A DNA stretch of 64,000 nucleotides, from contig NZ_SMRS01000005.1 in assembly GCF_008368715.1 (NCBI RefSeq), positions 124,001 through 188,000 on the forward strand. Direction: 5' to 3'. Of this stretch, positions 8,358 through 18,643 are shown piece after piece (the first letter of the stretch is position 1; each line of letters opens with the position of its first letter). The notes under the pieces are model-generated. The model did not search any database, had not been told where the DNA came from, and worked only from the letters and a program-made list of their open reading frames with translations. Both the position numbers and the translations under genes were made by a program. Source of the DNA: Nitrincola tapanii. GTDB lineage: Bacteria > Pseudomonadota > Gammaproteobacteria > Pseudomonadales > Balneatricaceae.

Positions 8358-9754
8358 TGATGGATCCGGTACTGCTCGGCGAGATACTTGCACTGGTGAT
8401 GTTTTTCAGCATCATCGTGATTCTGATGATGGGATTCCCCGTGGCCTTTTCTCTGGCAGGGACCTCGGTGATCTTTGCCGCCATTGGCCATGCGTTGGGG
8501 GTGTTTGATTTATCGAATTTTTCCAGTCTGGCACCACGTTATATCGGTGTCATGCTCAACGAGGTCTTGGTCGCCGTTCCTTTGTTCATTTTTATGGGCA
8601 TGATGCTGGAACGTTCTGGGATTGCCGAGCAGTTGCTGATTACGATGGGGCGCTTGTTCGGCAAAATGCGCGGTGGTTTGGGGCTGTCGGTCATTGTGGT
8701 GGGGGCCTTGTTAGCGGCATCAACGGGTATCGTGGGTGCCACGGTGGTGACTATGGGGCTTTTGTCTCTGCCGGCCATGATGCGTGCCGGTTATGATCCA
8801 AAACTCTCTACCGGTGTGATCTGTGCTTCGGGAACCTTGGGTCAGATTATCCCGCCTTCCACAGTGTTGATCTTTATGGGAGATATGCTGGCGGGTGTGA
8901 ACCAACAGGTACAGATGTCCAAAGGTAACTTTGCGCCCACTCCGGTTTCAGTCGGGGATCTGTTTGCCGGAGCCTTTATCCCCGGCCTGCTGCTGGTGGC
9001 AATCTATATGTGTTTTATGATTTATAAATCGATTCGCCACCCTGAGACCTGCCCGGCATTGGAGGTGACTGCGGAAGAAAAAGCACGCTTGAAGCGGGAT
9101 GTGCTGGTGACGCTCTTGCCACCTTTGGTCTTGATTATTGCCGTTTTGGGTTCGATTTTAGGCGGGGTGGCAACCCCAACGGAGTCGGCTTCTGTCGGGG
9201 CGGTTGGAGCAATGATTTTGGCGGCATTTCGTGGCCGATTAAACTTCAGTAATCTGCGTCAGGTGATGTTTGCGACTGCGAACACGACAACAATGATTTT
9301 TATCATTCTTATCGGTGCATCTGTTTTCTCTTTGGTTTTCCGCATGATGGGCGGAGAGGAGCTGGTCAGCGATTTCCTCAATAGCCTGCCAGGCGGTAAG
9401 GTCGGTGCGATCATTTTTGTCATGCTATTGATGTTCTTGCTCGGTTTTATCCTAGATACCTTTGAGATCATTTTCTTGGTTATTCCGATCACAGCACCCA
9501 TTCTGTTGATGATGGATATCGATCCCATCTGGTTAGGGGTGATGGTCGCTGTTAATCTACAAACCAGCTTCTTAACCCCCCCGTTTGGTTTCTCACTCTT
9601 TTATCTGCGGGGTGTGGCGCCAGATGCGATCACGACACGGCATATCTACCAGGGTGCTTTACCCTTTGTGGGTTTGCAGGTGTTGATCATCGCTTTGCTG
9701 ATCCTGTTCCCTGGTTTGGTGACTTGGTTACCAAATATGATTTTCGGACGTTAG
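8357..9754 (+). CDS. dctM: TRAP transporter large permease (DctM)
   Basis: Large membrane subunit, about 465 aa and 12 or more membrane segments, that carries the Na+-coupled transport path. Family-typical stretches include GVVATPTESASVGA-like GGVATPTESASVGAVGA near residue 275 and LTPPFGFSLFYLRGV near the C-terminus. GTG 8354, ATG 8357 and ATG 8360 are all in frame; AAGGGGGG upstream best fits 8357 or 8360. The gene overlaps dctQ by a TGATG junction, so the two are translationally coupled. A strong terminator follows. Confidence 0.95.
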   Translation: MMDPVLLGEILALVMFFSIIVILMMGFPVAFSLAGTSVIFAAIGHALGVFDLSNFSSLAPRYIGVMLNEVLVAVPLFIFMGMMLERSGIAEQLLITMGRLFGKMRGGLGLSVIVVGALLAASTGIVGATVVTMGLLSLPAMMRAGYDPKLSTGVICASGTLGQIIPPSTVLIFMGDMLAGVNQQVQMSKGNFAPTPVSVGDLFAGAFIPGLLLVAIYMCFMIYKSIRHPETCPALEVTAEEKARLKRDVLVTLLPPLVLIIAVLGSILGGVATPTESASVGAVGAMILAAFRGRLNFSNLRQVMFATANTTTMIFIILIGASVFSLVFRMMGGEELVSDFLNSLPGGKVGAIIFVMLLMFLLGFILDTFEIIFLVIPITAPILLMMDIDPIWLGVMVAVNLQTSFLTPPFGFSLFYLRGVAPDAITTRHIYQGALPFVGLQVLIIALLILFPGLVTWLPNMIFGR

Positions 9755-9781
9755 AGGGCGTCAAGTTGGAGTTCGAAAAAA

Positions 9782-9812
9782 GGCTGAGTGAATGACCACT
9801 CAGCCTTTTTTT
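9782..9812 (+). terminator. Rho-independent terminator after dctM
   Basis: GGCTGAGTG and CACTCAGCC form a perfect 9-bp stem with a 6-base loop, followed by seven T. An A run before the stem means it could also act on the minus strand. Confidence 0.92.
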
Positions 9813-9882
9813 GGAGTGCTTTCTCGGCCAGCAATCCGCAAGTGGGGAGGTGGTCAGACACTTGGATGCTATTTGAAAACGC

Positions 9883-10812
9883 CTAGTCGCTCAAACCGGC
9901 CAGTGTTTCAACATGTGCCTGGACACTGAATGCGAGGGAGACAGGGTTGTATCCACCTTCAAGCACCGAGACGATTCGTTTCTGGCTAAAGCGTTCAGCG
10001 ATCTGCATGATCTGTTGCGTGACCCAGCGATAATCCTCTTCGTCCAGATTTAAATCCGCCATGGGATCTTCCTTGTGGGCATCAAAACCGGCCGATATAA
10101 AAATCATATCCGGTTGATGTGCTTCTAAAGCGGGTATCCAACGTTCAAGAATGGCTTGGCGAAACACCTCAGGCTCTGAGTGGGCAGGGATCGGACAGTT
10201 CACGATGTTCGGGCGGTCAATTTCGACATAACGCTCCGGGTAATAGGGATGCTGAAAGGTTGAGCAGACCAAAACCTCGGGACGATCCTTGAAGATATCC
10301 ACAGTACCGTTGCAGTGGTGTACATCAAAATCCAAAACCGCGACCCTTTCTATACCGTCATGCAGTAAGGCATGGCAGGCACCGATAGCAACATTGTTAT
10401 AGAAGCAAAAACCCATAGGAGTATTAAATTCAGCATGGTGTCCGGGCGGGCGCACAGCACAAAAGGCATTCTCTGCCTTGCCACTTAAGACACGGTTGGT
10501 GGCAAGAATCACGCCTCCGGCCGCTAAACTTGCAGCATGCAGTGAATCTGGACAGAGCGCGGTATCATCATCGGTATACACGACACCTTGCTCAGGAACT
10601 TTCATTTCCAGTTTTTTCTGATGCAGAGTGGCATGTGCCAAGCGTATCTGCTCATCAGTAACGGGCACGGCCGTTAGGCAATCCAGTTGCTCCATCAAGC
10701 CGGTGCGCTCTAAAACTTTACGGATGGCTTGTAAACGAACAGGGCTTTCCGGATGTTCGGGGCCCATGTTATGCAAAAGACAATCAGAGTGTGAGATGTA
10801 TGCAGTGGTCAT
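9883..10812 (-). CDS. Histone deacetylase family protein (class II-like / AcuC-related)
   Basis: Zinc amidohydrolase of the arginase/deacetylase fold, which removes acetyl groups from lysine or small amines. Visible motifs are RPPGHHAE (active-site His pair), VLDFDVHHCNGT (Asp and His zinc ligands), and ISAGFDAHKEDP (third zinc Asp). The C-terminal SVLEGGYN carries the region of the catalytic Tyr. The open frame runs up to 10842, but MTTAYISHSDCLLH is the conserved beginning and GAGGAG lies upstream of it, so I start at 10812. Bacterial members act on acetyl-polyamines, acetylated enzymes or acetoin pathways; the substrate here is unknown. A perfect FNR/ANR box lies about 110 bp upstream. Confidence 0.92.
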   Translation of the reverse strand: MTTAYISHSDCLLHNMGPEHPESPVRLQAIRKVLERTGLMEQLDCLTAVPVTDEQIRLAHATLHQKKLEMKVPEQGVVYTDDDTALCPDSLHAASLAAGGVILATNRVLSGKAENAFCAVRPPGHHAEFNTPMGFCFYNNVAIGACHALLHDGIERVAVLDFDVHHCNGTVDIFKDRPEVLVCSTFQHPYYPERYVEIDRPNIVNCPIPAHSEPEVFRQAILERWIPALEAHQPDMIFISAGFDAHKEDPMADLNLDEEDYRWVTQQIMQIAERFSQKRIVSVLEGGYNPVSLAFSVQAHVETLAGLSD

Positions 10813-10882
10813 AGTTTTTATAGGCTCCTCAACTCCATTCATTTTAGTGTAAAAAAAGAGTCTTGAGGGTTAGGCGAAGGTT

Positions 10883-10904
10883 GTAGAGATCAAGAAATCT
10901 CTAC
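10883..10904. repeat. Perfect inverted repeat, candidate operator
   Basis: GTAGAGAT and ATCTCTAC are perfect 8-bp arms around a 6-base spacer (CAAGAA). It sits between the FNR box and the deacetylase start, about 70 bp before the ATG at 10812. It has no T run, so an operator or RNA hairpin is likelier than a terminator. Confidence 0.5.
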
Positions 10905-10919
10905 AGAAGTAAGCGGGTT

Positions 10920-10933
10920 TTGATTTAGATCAA
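10920..10933. promoter_or_regulatory. FNR/ANR box
   Basis: TTGAT-TTAG-ATCAA is an exact match to the FNR/ANR consensus TTGAT-N4-ATCAA. It lies inside a larger inverted repeat (GCGGGTT 10913-10919, AACCCGC 10935-10941). On the plus strand a TAAGAT -10 element at 10955-10960 is spaced as in a class II FNR-activated promoter (box centred near -41). On the minus strand it lies upstream of the deacetylase gene, where the -10 match is poorer. Confidence 0.6.
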
Positions 10934-10966
10934 TAACCCGCGTTGCGTGCTTGTTAAGATATCCCT

Positions 10967-11025
10967 GCAGATAGAACTTACTGAGGCATCCTGCGTTTCA
11001 CCCAGCGCTTGATGCCTATTTTTTT
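10967..11025 (+). ncRNA. Candidate FNR-controlled small RNA
   Basis: No plus-strand gene lies between 9754 and 12604, yet this gap holds a complete plus-strand transcription unit. It has an FNR/ANR box centred at 10926.5, a TAAGAT -10 at 10955-10960, and a rho-independent terminator ending near 11025. Predicted start is about 10967, giving an RNA of about 60 nt with a single-stranded 5' part and a terminator hairpin. FNR-activated small RNAs such as FnrS are known in gammaproteobacteria, but I see no clear sequence match to FnrS. Promoter, start and expression are inferred. Confidence 0.45.
10984..11025 (+). terminator. Orphan plus-strand terminator
   Basis: AGGCATC (10984-10990) pairs with GATGCCT (11011-11017), with an inner GCGTT/AGCGC stem, followed by ATTTTTTTG. 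On the minus strand no T run follows, so it does not serve srmB, which ends at 11040 on that strand. Confidence 0.65.
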
Positions 11026-11039
11026 GTCTGCAGTTCGGC

Positions 11040-12407
<1,368 letters not shown>

Positions 12408-12543
12408 AGTGTTTTCTCACTGAAGAATCAAAATGGCTAAAAATCTTAGCCTGCATAGTAGCAGATGTGCTGTCATTTGTCGGATTTTCGATCCTGCACG
12501 CCGCCTGTCCGGACAGGGATTGTGCCTATGCAGCATTTAGGGC

Positions 12544-12573
12544 TTGTCAAAAGCCTTGGCTTAGGCTTATATA
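12544..12573 (+). promoter_or_regulatory. Candidate promoter for the NlpC/P60 lipoprotein gene
   Basis: TTGTCA (12544-12549) is followed after 17-18 bases by TTATATA (12567-12573), about 30 bp before the ATG at 12604. A perfect 14-bp palindrome, CCTGTCCGGACAGG, lies upstream at 12504-12517 in the gap shared with srmB. Confidence 0.5.
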
Positions 12574-12603
12574 GGCGTTTTGATTTTTAAGACACTTTTT
12601 ATT

Positions 12604-13107
12604 ATGCGTTCAGTCCTGATTCTTCTACTGGCCTTATTCTTGAGCGGCTGTTATACCCAGACGCGTCAACCCCAGTCTCTAGTGCAAAAGCCGGAACCTG
12701 TGCAGGCACCGTTGGAAATTCGTTTAGCCTTAGAGCAGCAATATGTGAGTTGGGCGGGTACCCCTTATCGGTTAGGGGGAACAGATCGCAGTGGGATCGA
12801 TTGTTCCGGTTTTGTGCGCGAAGTGTTTAGCAATGTTTATGCCTTAGATCTGCCGCGCAGCACCGATGAGCAGGTGCATTTAGGTGCGGAAGTATCACGT
12901 CAGGCTTTACAGCCTTCAGATCTTGTTTTCTTCCGTACCGGTGCGACTCAGCGGCATGTCGGAATTTACTTGGGAGAGGGCAAGTTTCTGCACGCGTCCA
13001 CCAGTCGAGGGGTGATTATCTCACGTTTGGATAATCCCTATTGGAAACGAAACTATTGGACGGCTCGCCGCCTAGCGGATGAACCTCAAACACTGGCCAG
13101 TCTCTGA
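12604..13107 (+). CDS. NlpC/P60 family murein endopeptidase lipoprotein (Spr/MepS-like)
   Basis: Outer-membrane lipoprotein with a cysteine-peptidase domain that cleaves peptidoglycan stem or cross-link peptides. The signal peptide ends in a lipobox LFLSGC. The NlpC/P60 domain spans about residues 40-160, with catalytic Cys in GIDCSGFV and His in RHVGIYLG; a third His in KFLHAS completes the usual triad. The length (167 aa) fits MepS/NlpC. A TTG at 12580 is in frame, but the ATG at 12604 gives a standard signal peptide. The stop codon lies inside the terminator hairpin. Confidence 0.9.
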   Translation: MRSVLILLLALFLSGCYTQTRQPQSLVQKPEPVQAPLEIRLALEQQYVSWAGTPYRLGGTDRSGIDCSGFVREVFSNVYALDLPRSTDEQVHLGAEVSRQALQPSDLVFFRTGATQRHVGIYLGEGKFLHASTSRGVIISRLDNPYWKRNYWTARRLADEPQTLASL

Positions 13108-13120
13108 CTGGCTTTTTTTT
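13096..13120 (+). terminator. Terminator overlapping the end of the NlpC/P60 gene
   Basis: GCCAGT and ACTGGC form a stem around CTCTG, followed by eight T. The TGA stop (13105-13107) is part of the hairpin. The remaining gap to 13366 (about 245 bp) shows no convincing gene or RNA element. Confidence 0.88.
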
Positions 13121-13366
13121 GGTCAAAATTTGCTGGGGTGAAGTGAATCTAAGCGTTAAAGGCAGTGCTGGTGCTTTTTTGTACGCTTTTGCAGATGCCT
13201 AAGCTGGTGCGGTCTTGGGCACTTGCCCCCGAACTCTTCAGATCTTATGCACAGACTTATGCAAGGAATGTGTGGATAAGCCAAATTCATCTAAAGCCGT
13301 CTGGGGTAAGTTGCCAGGCTCTGCTATGTTTAAGCCATTCATCAGCGATCGAGTTGAAGAGAGACT

Positions 13367-14350
13367 ATGCTGATCCAGTCCTTTGATCGAATTGCGATCC
13401 CGGTATTTGTTCTCGACAAAGAGCATCGTATTGTTTTTTGGAACAAAGCCATTGAAGCCATGAGTGGATTGAGCAGTGCCTGCATGATTGGCACGCGTGA
13501 TCAGTGGCGCTGCTTTTACGCCTCTCCGCGTTATTGCATGGCGGATCTGATGTTATTGGAAGATCCCATATCTCATCTCGAAACCCTCTATGCCGGGCGC
13601 TATCGTAAAAGTGATTTAATCGAAAATGCGGTGGAAGCCAGTGATTATTTTCCAGAAATCGGAGGCGGGCGTTGGTTGTCTTTTACCGCTGCGGCGCTCT
13701 ATGACGCCCAAGGCGAGGTGTGCGGTGCTATCGAGACCCTGGTCGATATATCAGAGCAAAAACGCTTTGAGCAGATGTTACAGGAGCGTGAGCAGCACTT
13801 CCGTGAGCTGAGTATTACCGATTCCCTGACAGGGCTGTATAACGTACGCCATCTACACGAGCAGTTACGCCGCGAATTAGCGCGTGCGGTCAGGCATCCA
13901 CAAGGTTTGAGCCTGTGTATGCTTGATCTCGATTACTTCAAGCAAATTAATGATCGTTATGGACATTTGCTGGGCGATCGCGTTTTAGAGATGTTTGCCG
14001 GTGTTGTGCGGACCAGTCTGCGCGAAGCGGATCTAGCTTTTCGCTTTGGCGGAGAGGAGTTCTTATTGCTATTGCCCGATACTTCGGCCGCTGAAGCGTT
14101 TCTGGTGGCTGAACGTATTCGTCAGACCCTAGAGCTCAATACCGCGCTGAGCGCAATTCTGGAAGGTTCGGTGGAGGATTCGGTTGCGGATTTAGAACAG
14201 GGCCTGAACATGCCTCTACCGCGTGTGACCGTCAGTTGTGGTATTACCGAATACCGACCGGGGGATAACGAAAAAACGCTGATTCAGCGCGCGGATCAGG
14301 CCTTGTATCAAGCTAAAGGTGCGGGCCGTAACCGCACGCTGATTGGCTGA
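13367..14350 (+). CDS. PAS-GGDEF diguanylate cyclase
   Basis: Likely makes cyclic di-GMP from GTP. An N-terminal PAS/PAC domain (about residues 5-135; IAIPVFVLDKEHRIVFWNKA) is linked by a helix to a GGDEF domain (about 150-325). The active-site signature is RFGGEEFLLLLP, and RxxD five residues before it (READ) is the product-inhibition I-site, so the enzyme should be active and feedback-inhibited. The signal sensed by PAS is not evident, and no haem or flavin motif can be claimed. No signal peptide or membrane segment is visible, so it is cytoplasmic. It stands alone before the tRNA cluster. Confidence 0.93.
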   Translation: MLIQSFDRIAIPVFVLDKEHRIVFWNKAIEAMSGLSSACMIGTRDQWRCFYASPRYCMADLMLLEDPISHLETLYAGRYRKSDLIENAVEASDYFPEIGGGRWLSFTAAALYDAQGEVCGAIETLVDISEQKRFEQMLQEREQHFRELSITDSLTGLYNVRHLHEQLRRELARAVRHPQGLSLCMLDLDYFKQINDRYGHLLGDRVLEMFAGVVRTSLREADLAFRFGGEEFLLLLPDTSAAEAFLVAERIRQTLELNTALSAILEGSVEDSVADLEQGLNMPLPRVTVSCGITEYRPGDNEKTLIQRADQALYQAKGAGRNRTLIG

Positions 14351-14430
14351 ATACACCTCCCGATCAAGACTTCCATGCTTCCTGATTAGCAGGAAAAATC
14401 AAAAAATTTATTTTTTATTTCAAAAGGGTG

Positions 14431-14458
14431 TTGACATAAATCGGCTAGGCTGTAGAAT
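14431..14458 (+). promoter_or_regulatory. tRNA operon promoter
   Basis: A perfect TTGACA (14431-14436), 16 bases, then TAGAAT (14453-14458), followed by a C/G-rich stretch before the tRNA. That discriminator is typical of stringently controlled stable-RNA promoters. An A/T-rich stretch upstream could act as an UP element. Confidence 0.8.
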
Positions 14459-14473
14459 CTGCGCCCATCCTTT

Positions 14474-14561
14474 GGAGGGATGGCTGAGTGGTCGAAAGCA
14501 CCGGTCTTGAAAACCGACGAGTCGAGAGGCTCCCAGGGTTCGAATCCCTGTCCCTCCGCCA
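14474..14561 (+). tRNA. tRNA-Ser (UGA)
   Basis: An 88-nt class II tRNA. The acceptor stem GGAGGGA/TCCCTCC is perfect, CCA is encoded, the variable arm is long as expected for Ser, and the anticodon loop CTTGAAA gives anticodon TGA. First gene of a four-tRNA cluster. Confidence 0.96.
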
Positions 14562-14579
14562 AAGGATAACTTTGAGTGT

Positions 14580-14655
14580 TCCCTGATAGCTCAGTCGGTA
14601 GAGCAGTAGACTGTTAATCTATTGGTCGCAGGTTCGAGTCCTGCTCGGGGAGCCA
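14580..14655 (+). tRNA. tRNA-Asn (GUU)
   Basis: A 76-nt cloverleaf with acceptor arms TCCCTGA and TCGGGGA (one G-T pair), encoded CCA, and anticodon loop CTGTTAA giving GTT. It lies 18 bp after tRNA-Ser and is probably co-transcribed. Confidence 0.96.
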
Positions 14656-14671
14656 CACTCAGAGGATGAGC

Positions 14672-14747
14672 GGGTCGTTAGCTCAGTCGGTAGAGCAGTT
14701 GGCTTTTAACCAATTGGTCATAGGTTCGAATCCTATACGACCCACCA
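14672..14747 (+). tRNA. tRNA-Lys (UUU), copy 1
   Basis: A 76-nt cloverleaf with acceptor GGGTCGT/ACGACCC, encoded CCA and anticodon loop CTTTTAA (TTT). It is identical to the next tRNA. Confidence 0.97.
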
Positions 14748-14764
14748 TTTCATCCTCCCAGTTT

Positions 14765-14840
14765 GGGTCGTTAGCTCAGTCGGTAGAGCAGTTGGCTTTT
14801 AACCAATTGGTCATAGGTTCGAATCCTATACGACCCACCA
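14765..14840 (+). tRNA. tRNA-Lys (UUU), copy 2
   Basis: Exact 76-nt duplicate of the preceding tRNA-Lys, 17 bp downstream. Such tandem copies usually reflect gene dosage and recent duplication or gene conversion. No terminator is visible before greB, so greB may be partly expressed from the tRNA promoter. Confidence 0.97.
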
Positions 14841-14924
14841 TTTTCCAAACTCCCTTCCGTGTTACCCTTTGTTTATCCATAATTTTCGTTTTGAATCTTA
14901 TCCTAAGCACCGAGTTTTTCTGCC

Positions 14925-15416
14925 ATGAAAAGTCCTTTGATTACGCGTGCAGGTCGTGATGCTTTAAAAGCTGAGCTGGATTATCTCTGGAAGGTCGAGC
15001 GCCCTAAGGTCACGCAAGCGGTCTCTGAGGCAGCGGCTTTGGGTGATCGCAGTGAGAATGCTGAGTATAAAGAGGGCAAGCGTCAGTTGCGTTGGATTGA
15101 TCGACGTGTGCGTTTTTTGGTCAAGCGTTTAGAAGAAGTCAAAGTGGTGGATTACGCGCCGGAGCAGGAAGGGCGTGTCTATTTTGGTGCTTGGGTCGAA
15201 ATTGAAAACGATGCCGGTGAAATCAAGCGCTGTCGTATTGTGGGCAGTGATGAAATTGATACCGATCTGCAGCATATCACTATCGACTCCCCTATGGCGC
15301 GTGCCCTAATCGGCAAGCAGGTGGATGATGAAGCTCTCGTGCACACCCCCTCCGGACCCAAGGTTTGGTATATCAATCGCATCGAGTACACGCCCTTCTC
15401 GGATGCAAAGAGCTGA
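14925..15416 (+). CDS. greB: Transcription elongation factor GreB
   Basis: Rescues backtracked RNA polymerase by stimulating cleavage of the nascent transcript. The 163-aa protein has the N-terminal coiled coil with the acidic tip in LGDRSENAEYKEGKRQLR and the C-terminal FKBP-like domain with ISIDSPMARALIGK-type TIDSPMARALIGK. DRRVRFLVKRLE and FGAWVEIEND follow GreB rather than GreA. It lies 84 bp after the tRNA-Lys genes. Confidence 0.95.
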   Translation: MKSPLITRAGRDALKAELDYLWKVERPKVTQAVSEAAALGDRSENAEYKEGKRQLRWIDRRVRFLVKRLEEVKVVDYAPEQEGRVYFGAWVEIENDAGEIKRCRIVGSDEIDTDLQHITIDSPMARALIGKQVDDEALVHTPSGPKVWYINRIEYTPFSDAKS

Positions 15417-15489
15417 AAAAGCGCGTTGAAAATCACTCAAGCTTAACTCTGCTTGGCCGATACCCTGACTATTCATCAATGGAGTGGTT

Positions 15490-15951
15490 ATGCAGGCCGA
15501 TTCTTCGCAACTAGCCCATCAGGTACCGCCAACGGTACAGCAGAAAATCGAGCGTTTGACCGCGAGTCTGCCACAAGCTGTGCGTGGGCCGCGTCAGGCG
15601 GATTTTGGTTTTTTGCTATCCCTGATAGCCTCTCAGCAGGAATTGCGTCGTGAAGGGCCTTCTGAAGCGTCTGGAGCGGGCTTTCAATTGCCTGAGTCAG
15701 CTGTTTTGCGTTATCCGCATCCAGACTCTCTGGTGACCCCCCAAGTGGTTGAGCGTTTAAATACTTCGGTGCGTGAAAGTCAAAGAGGTGAGTTGGCCTA
15801 TTGGGTGAGCCATCTTGAGGTGAAAGCGCGGATGCCACTGAGCCAGCCACTGGCGAATGATCGTTTTGCGAAAATGAGCTTAGCCTCTTTAGGCGGTGAG
15901 TTGCTAAAGCAGATCGAGGCTTCTGAGTCTCTGTTTCAAGCGGTGGCTTAA
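15490..15951 (+). CDS. Conserved hypothetical protein, possibly VC2046/SO_2500 family
   Basis: A 153-aa soluble protein with no signal peptide and no membrane segment. ATG 15490 is preceded by TGGAG at a suitable distance; an in-frame GTG at 15484 is less likely. The segment GPRQADFGFLLSLIASQQ recalls the start of the small gammaproteobacterial VC2046/SO_2500 family, which has no known function; I make this link from memory and at low confidence. It follows greB by 73 bp and is convergent with the next gene. Confidence 0.7.
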   Translation: MQADSSQLAHQVPPTVQQKIERLTASLPQAVRGPRQADFGFLLSLIASQQELRREGPSEASGAGFQLPESAVLRYPHPDSLVTPQVVERLNTSVRESQRGELAYWVSHLEVKARMPLSQPLANDRFAKMSLASLGGELLKQIEASESLFQAVA

Positions 15952-15997
15952 CCGCACTGAGGCGGCCTTGCCGAAGGTGACCGAGTGGTCATTAAAC

Positions 15998-16384
15998 TTA
16001 CTCGGTACGCCACAAAACTTTTGTCGCTTCCCCCTGTTCTACAGACCACCATTCATCCGGCTCATCGCCTTCTTGCCAGCCTGAAACAATGCAACGTATC
16101 TGCGTGTTCAGCGCCGTTGCCGCTTCCTGTGCGCAGTCTAAATCCTGTGACCAGGGGGTTTGGTTGGATTGAAACCAGAGGCTCATCCAGGCCTTTCCGG
16201 CCACTTTTTCATGCAGAGTGATAGGAATTTTCTGCCCTTGCCATGTCAGGGCGCTGGTGTGTACCAGGCCTTTACTCTGCCAGGGAGCTAGAGATCCAAA
16301 GCGTTGCTCCAGCCAAGCGCTGATTGCTTCAATGGGTGTCGATTTGATATAGATTTCAATATCGGGGTGGGGACTGCTCATCAT
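15998..16384 (-). CDS. Hypothetical protein
   Basis: About 128 aa, soluble, rich in Trp (seven or more) and with no motif I can name. The start is taken at the ATG pair 16384/16381 preceded by GGATT; the open frame runs further to 16408. It overlaps the end of the upstream membrane-protein gene by about 29 bp and ends the dapC-to-rlmA operon, so it is probably translated by coupling. Confidence 0.65.
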   Translation of the reverse strand: MMSSPHPDIEIYIKSTPIEAISAWLEQRFGSLAPWQSKGLVHTSALTWQGQKIPITLHEKVAGKAWMSLWFQSNQTPWSQDLDCAQEAATALNTQIRCIVSGWQEGDEPDEWWSVEQGEATKVLWRTE

Positions 16385-16645
16385 CAGAATCCAAAAAGCG
16401 CATGACACGCAAAATACTTAAACATAGGTAAGCGACAAAAGCGAGTATGCTGCCGAGGCCGATGAGGATCAAGCCTGCCAGTGCCATCAGCTCTTGGCCG
16501 AGAGAGGGCAGAAGCGTGAATTCAGCAGCCGTGACCAGCATCAAGCCGAGGAGAAAAATGCCAAAGCCGAGCAAAAGTAAGAAAAAATTCTCGCGTGCTT
16601 GATCCGCGCGCTGGTAGAGCCAGGCTTTGATCTTGGTCAGGCGTT

Positions 16646-16649
<4 letters not shown>
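16356..16649 (-). CDS. Small two-helix membrane protein of unknown function
   Basis: A 97-aa protein with two long hydrophobic segments (about residues 22-44 and 53-79), a basic N-terminus and an acidic C-terminal tail. Its ATG overlaps the rlmA stop as ATGA, so the two are translationally coupled. I do not recognise the family. Its place in the operon shows only co-expression with dap and rlmA genes. Confidence 0.75.
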
Positions 16650-18627
<1,978 letters not shown>

Positions 18628-18643
18628 TTAGCCTTTTTCAGGA

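Noticed and set aside
5880-9754. EamA and TSUP genes as parts of the TRAP system
   Set aside because: They belong to separate transporter families; only position links them.
12504-12517. Palindrome CCTGTCCGGACAGG as a LexA box
   Set aside because: LexA needs CTGT-N8-ACAG; the central spacing here is too short. It remains an unexplained perfect palindrome.
13165-13386. 73-codon frame before the diguanylate cyclase gene
   Set aside because: No ribosome site, unlikely composition, and it runs into the cyclase start.
14666-14959. 97-codon frame with a repeated protein segment over the tRNA-Lys genes
   Set aside because: The repeat is the two identical tRNA-Lys genes read as protein; it has no ribosome site.
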